The translations under genes were made by a program, and so were the position numbers. Positions 41,090 through 41,761 of a stretch of DNA of 41,761 bases are shown piece by piece. Position 1 is the stretch's first letter; the number at the start of each line of letters is the position of its first letter. The notes under the pieces are model-generated. The model did not search any database. It was not told where the DNA came from and saw only the letters and a list, made by a program, of their open reading frames with translations. The DNA comes from Nanobdellota archaeon. GTDB taxonomy: Archaea; Nanobdellota; Nanobdellia; Woesearchaeales; GW2011-AR4. The DNA is taken from the NCBI GenBank assembly GCA_022565235.1, contig JADFJW010000003.1:1-41761 (forward strand). Direction: 5' to 3'.

Positions 41090-41761
41090 TTATGCAGCTA
41101 ATTTCTTCCCTAATTTTTTATAGGGGGTACTGTCTATAATCCACTTGCCAGCAAATGGCCTGTCCAAATCGGAAATAACCAGGTAAAGAAGATGCATTGA
41201 AATGACCATGGACAAAATCATTATGACGTGCACCCATACATTGGAAATTGACATTAATGCGAAGCCAAGAGTCAGTACAATTGACATAAATATTATTAAT
41301 GCTTTCAATCTAGGTGGTAATTCTTCATTACTCAGATTAATGCGCTTAGTTCTGAAAGTTGTTACATCTGCTATTTTTGCGACTATTGCTCCTAATGCTA
41401 CTTGATCCGATTCATTATTAATTTTTATCTTGTGTGTGGTTTCCATAATCTGGTAAAGCTCTTTTGAAGTATCAGAATCAACAGTCTTGGATAAATCACT
41501 CATAGCAGGAAATTCTTTATTTACGACAGAATCAACATACCCATATAACGATTTTTTCATTCTTGCGACAATGTTTTTATTTCCATCAAGGTATACAAGA
41601 AAATCCCTGATATCCTCAAGTGAATTAATTTCTAGCTCTATGGTTTCTGATAAAGACCCATAACGATTTAACACATCTATTAACAAAAAACCTAGTAATA
41701 TAGCATATAACACTCCAAAAACAGTAAAGAAAACACCCCACGCCGATAAATCATTTTCTAT
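41090..41761 (-). CDS. DUF4239-like membrane protein (5' end outside window)
   Basis: The frame stays open to the window edge, so an internal GTG at 41713 is not the true start. The extra residues (S-A-W-G-V-F-F-T-V-F-G) complete the first membrane helix. Two more helices follow near the C-terminus, with a soluble helical domain of about 120 residues between. The N-terminal helix followed by L-S-E-T-I-E-L-E and the C-terminal D-L-D-R-P-F-A-G-K-W are features I associate with the DUF4239 family (bestrophin-like), where D-x-D-x-P-F-x-G is recurrent. Function unknown. Confidence 0.65.
   Translation of the reverse strand: MENDLSAWGVFFTVFGVLYAILLGFLLIDVLNRYGSLSETIELEINSLEDIRDFLVYLDGNKNIVARMKKSLYGYVDSVVNKEFPAMSDLSKTVDSDTSKELYQIMETTHKIKINNESDQVALGAIVAKIADVTTFRTKRINLSNEELPPRLKALIIFMSIVLTLGFALMSISNVWVHVIMILSMVISMHLLYLVISDLDRPFAGKWIIDSTPYKKLGKKLAA

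Noticed and set aside
1-41761. CRISPR arrays, insertion sequences and rRNA genes
   Set aside because: No regularly spaced repeats, transposase genes or rRNA sequence were found on reading both strands.

Overview
The window is AT-rich archaeal chromosome. The clearest archaeal markers are deoxyhypusine synthase, the Nre DNA-repair protein with a C-terminal PCNA-binding motif, archaeal-type uS12 and uS7, a tRNA-Tyr with the C1:G72 pair, a preflagellin-type prepilin peptidase, and TATA boxes sitting 25-30 nt upstream of many start codons (leaderless transcripts). Short intergenic gaps, a bacterial-type MetRS, a stand-alone NFACT-R protein and a heavily N-glycosylatable Thr/Gly-linker surface protein suggest a DPANN lineage such as Woesearchaeota or Pacearchaeota. 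That placement is an inference; no 16S gene is present.

Layout. 1-3.5 kb: the end of a large surface glycoprotein with a cytoplasmic coiled coil, then a charged coiled-coil gene. 3.5-6.6 kb: NFACT-R protein, two adjacent HIT-fold proteins that both lack the catalytic histidine, and a prepilin peptidase. 6.8-12.5 kb: deoxyhypusine synthase, then a leftward glycan block (GH1 glycosidase, GT2, GT4, methyltransferase). 12.5-16.4 kb: Lrp-like regulator, 2H phosphoesterase, a hairpin-rich intergenic region, then PanB and CoaBC of coenzyme A synthesis. 16.5-23.2 kb: uS12-uS7, an MscS channel, MetRS with a zinc-ribbon gene, a lipoprotein and a PLP enzyme, and a small methyltransferase. 23.2-26.7 kb: tRNA-Tyr with two introns, then a Tad/archaellum-like motor operon (ATPase plus two membrane platform proteins). 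26.7-31.5 kb: a structured intergenic region, a large TIM-barrel protein and two unrecognised genes. 31.7-35.5 kb: Nre, a Fic gene between 25-bp direct repeats, a DHH phosphoesterase and an unknown gene. 35.6-41.8 kb: tRNA-Gly with a T-loop intron, a membrane protein, a GT2, SMC, a PHA-granule-type small protein and a partial DUF4239-like membrane protein.

The most notable content is RNA- and DNA-structural. Both tRNA genes carry an intron in the T-loop. With a relaxed bulge-helix-bulge read at the junctions, excision between positions 59 and 60 restores canonical T-loops (TTCAAAT and TTCGAAT). The two introns share their ends but not their interiors, and their interiors consist of perfect 7-10 bp hairpins. 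Hairpins of the same style (stems of about 7-9 bp, loops of 2-5 nt) are clustered in several intergenic regions. Other points for follow-up are the nucleophile-less HIT pair, the Fic cassette whose flanking repeats duplicate the Nre promoter, and a palindrome pair over the Lrp-like gene's control region.
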